Assembly: GCA_903904765.1 (NCBI GenBank)
Contig: CAIVEA010000947.1
Coordinates: 1-6,383, forward strand
From: an uncultured Chloroflexota bacterium
Lineage (GTDB): Bacteria; Chloroflexota; Anaerolineae; Aggregatilineales; Phototrophicaceae
Length of the DNA: 6,383 nt
Reading direction: 5' to 3'
The notes under the pieces were generated by a model that saw only the letters and a list, made by a program, of their open reading frames with translations, searched no databases and was not told the DNA's origin. The first letter of the stretch is position 1. Every line of letters starts with the position of its first letter. The translations under genes were made by a program, and so were the position numbers. This document shows, one piece after another, positions 5,558-6,383 of this stretch.

Positions 5558-6383
5558 ATGACAGTCACGCACCCGGAAAAAGATGCGACCTACTTTGCAC
5601 CTGCTGAACGTGCAACCCCGGAAGAACTCCGCGAAGATGCTTCGCGTTTTGTCACCGATCCGTTGCTGCAAAAATTGCTGGATGCCGTGCCGGACATCTT
5701 CATGATCTTGAATGAACAGCGTCAGATCGTCTATGCCAACCGCGCCATGCTCGATTTCCTCGGCTGGGCGCAACTGGATGTCGAAACCGGCTTGCGCCCC
5801 GGTGAGGCGCTGAAATGTGACCATTCGACGACAGGCAACGGCTGCGGAACAACCGAATTTTGCCGGAACTGCGGCGCGGTGCGTGCCATCCTTTCCAGCC
5901 AGCGTGGGTTAGAAAGCATCGAGGAATGCCGTATCAATCAGCAGGGCGGTGATGCGCTCGACCTGCGCGTATGGGCATCCCCGCTGCAAATCGAAGGTCG
6001 GAACTATTCGATTTTCACGGTGAAAGACATCAGTAATGAGAAGCGCCGCCGGGCGTTGGAGCGCATCTTTTTCCATGATGTGCTGAACACCGCCGGAACG
6101 CTGTCGGGTTTCGTTCATTTAATGCAGGATGCCACCTACGAAGAATTGGACGAATACCGCAACATCATCAGTGTGATTAGCCACCGTCTGCTGGAGGAGA
6201 TCGAATCGCAGCGCGACCTGACCGCCGCCGAAAGTTCCGACTTGGTGGCAACGATGGAGCCGGTCAACGCGCTGGATATGCTTAACGAAATGTATGAACG
6301 TTTCAGCGGGCATCCGGTGGCCGAACAGCGAAATCTGGAAATTGACCCTGCCTCGCAAGCAGTCATCTTCGAGAGTGACTTCA
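5558..6383 (+). CDS. PAS-domain sensor histidine kinase with Cys cluster (3' end missing)
   Basis: The frame is open from ATG 5558 to the right edge (275 complete codons, no stop), so the gene is truncated by the window. An N-terminal polar stretch is followed by a PAS domain (about 36-160: LLDAVPDIFMILNEQRQIVY, then RVWASPLQI and FTVKDIS). Inside it sits a cysteine cluster: C87, H89, C96, C102 and C105 in the spacing C-x8-C-x5-C-x2-C, plus C124 in EECRI. The pattern resembles a known group of PAS kinases with a GCGT...C-x2-CGA motif; metal, Fe-S or redox sensing is plausible but unproven. The DHp follows with FFHDVLNTAGTLSGF, placing the phospho-acceptor at H173 with D174 and N177, an HDxxN-type box unlike the HELRTP box of the other kinase. 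The helix pair continues to about 235. The ATP-binding domain must lie beyond the window. No transmembrane segment is visible. It starts 88 bp after the flippase stop. Confidence 0.88.
   Translation, partial: MTVTHPEKDATYFAPAERATPEELREDASRFVTDPLLQKLLDAVPDIFMILNEQRQIVYANRAMLDFLGWAQLDVETGLRPGEALKCDHSTTGNGCGTTEFCRNCGAVRAILSSQRGLESIEECRINQQGGDALDLRVWASPLQIEGRNYSIFTVKDISNEKRRRALERIFFHDVLNTAGTLSGFVHLMQDATYEELDEYRNIISVISHRLLEEIESQRDLTAAESSDLVATMEPVNALDMLNEMYERFSGHPVAEQRNLEIDPASQAVIFESDF

Noticed and set aside
5384..5824. 146-codon minus-strand ORF
   Set aside because: It overlaps the flippase end and the PAS kinase start on the opposite strand, and both of those have clear homology-type motifs. Its own product shows none.
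1..6383. CRISPR arrays, tRNA/rRNA genes, insertion sequences or phage attachment sites
   Set aside because: No spaced repeats, cloverleaf or T-loop consensus, transposase motifs, or long terminal inverted repeats were seen on either strand.

Overview
The window holds four recognisable protein genes, all on the + strand, plus the tail of a fifth. Their base composition is roughly 55-62% G+C. The protein styles suggest a Chloroflexota bacterium, perhaps of the Anaerolineae or a neighbouring class. The clues are an OmpR-type regulator with an RYAEDF motif before its conserved Lys-Pro, a soluble GAF-GAF-PAS kinase, a MurJ-like flippase of divergent type, and a PAS kinase with a four-cysteine cluster. 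This assignment is a recognition-based inference, not a search result.

Layout: (1) 1-101 is the last 32 codons of a gene whose tail resembles the DNA-repair protein RecO. (2) 102-699 carries no convincing gene. It holds a GC-rich hairpin with a T-rich downstream side (300-347), then a strikingly AT-rich stretch (361-660, 29% G+C by direct count). That stretch contains a perfect TATAAT box, a possible 21-codon leader ORF and an imperfect 35-43 nt palindrome. (3) 700-1440 and 1446-3572 form a two-gene operon: an OmpR/PhoB-type response regulator, then after 5 nt a 708-aa cytoplasmic hybrid-free sensor histidine kinase. (4) 3573-3786 is a spacer with a stem-loop, a run of eight C and an extended -10 promoter. 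(5) 3787-5469 encodes a MurJ/MviN-family membrane flippase. A TTG start with a well-placed Shine-Dalgarno is preferred over the upstream ATG. (6) 5470-5557 is a short spacer with a G-rich run next to TATATATT. (7) 5558-6383 is the first 275 codons of a second soluble kinase with a PAS domain, a Cys cluster and an FFHDxxN-type phospho-acceptor box; it runs off the window.

Together, the regulator and kinase look like a cognate pair that senses a cytoplasmic or diffusible signal and controls transcription. The flippase is a cell-envelope housekeeping-type gene with its own promoter. The last gene probably begins another signalling unit, possibly redox or metal responsive. The most notable points are the loss in the MurJ-like protein of two arginines known to be essential in E. 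coli MurJ, the Cys-rich PAS kinase, and the structured AT-rich leader ahead of the two-component operon.
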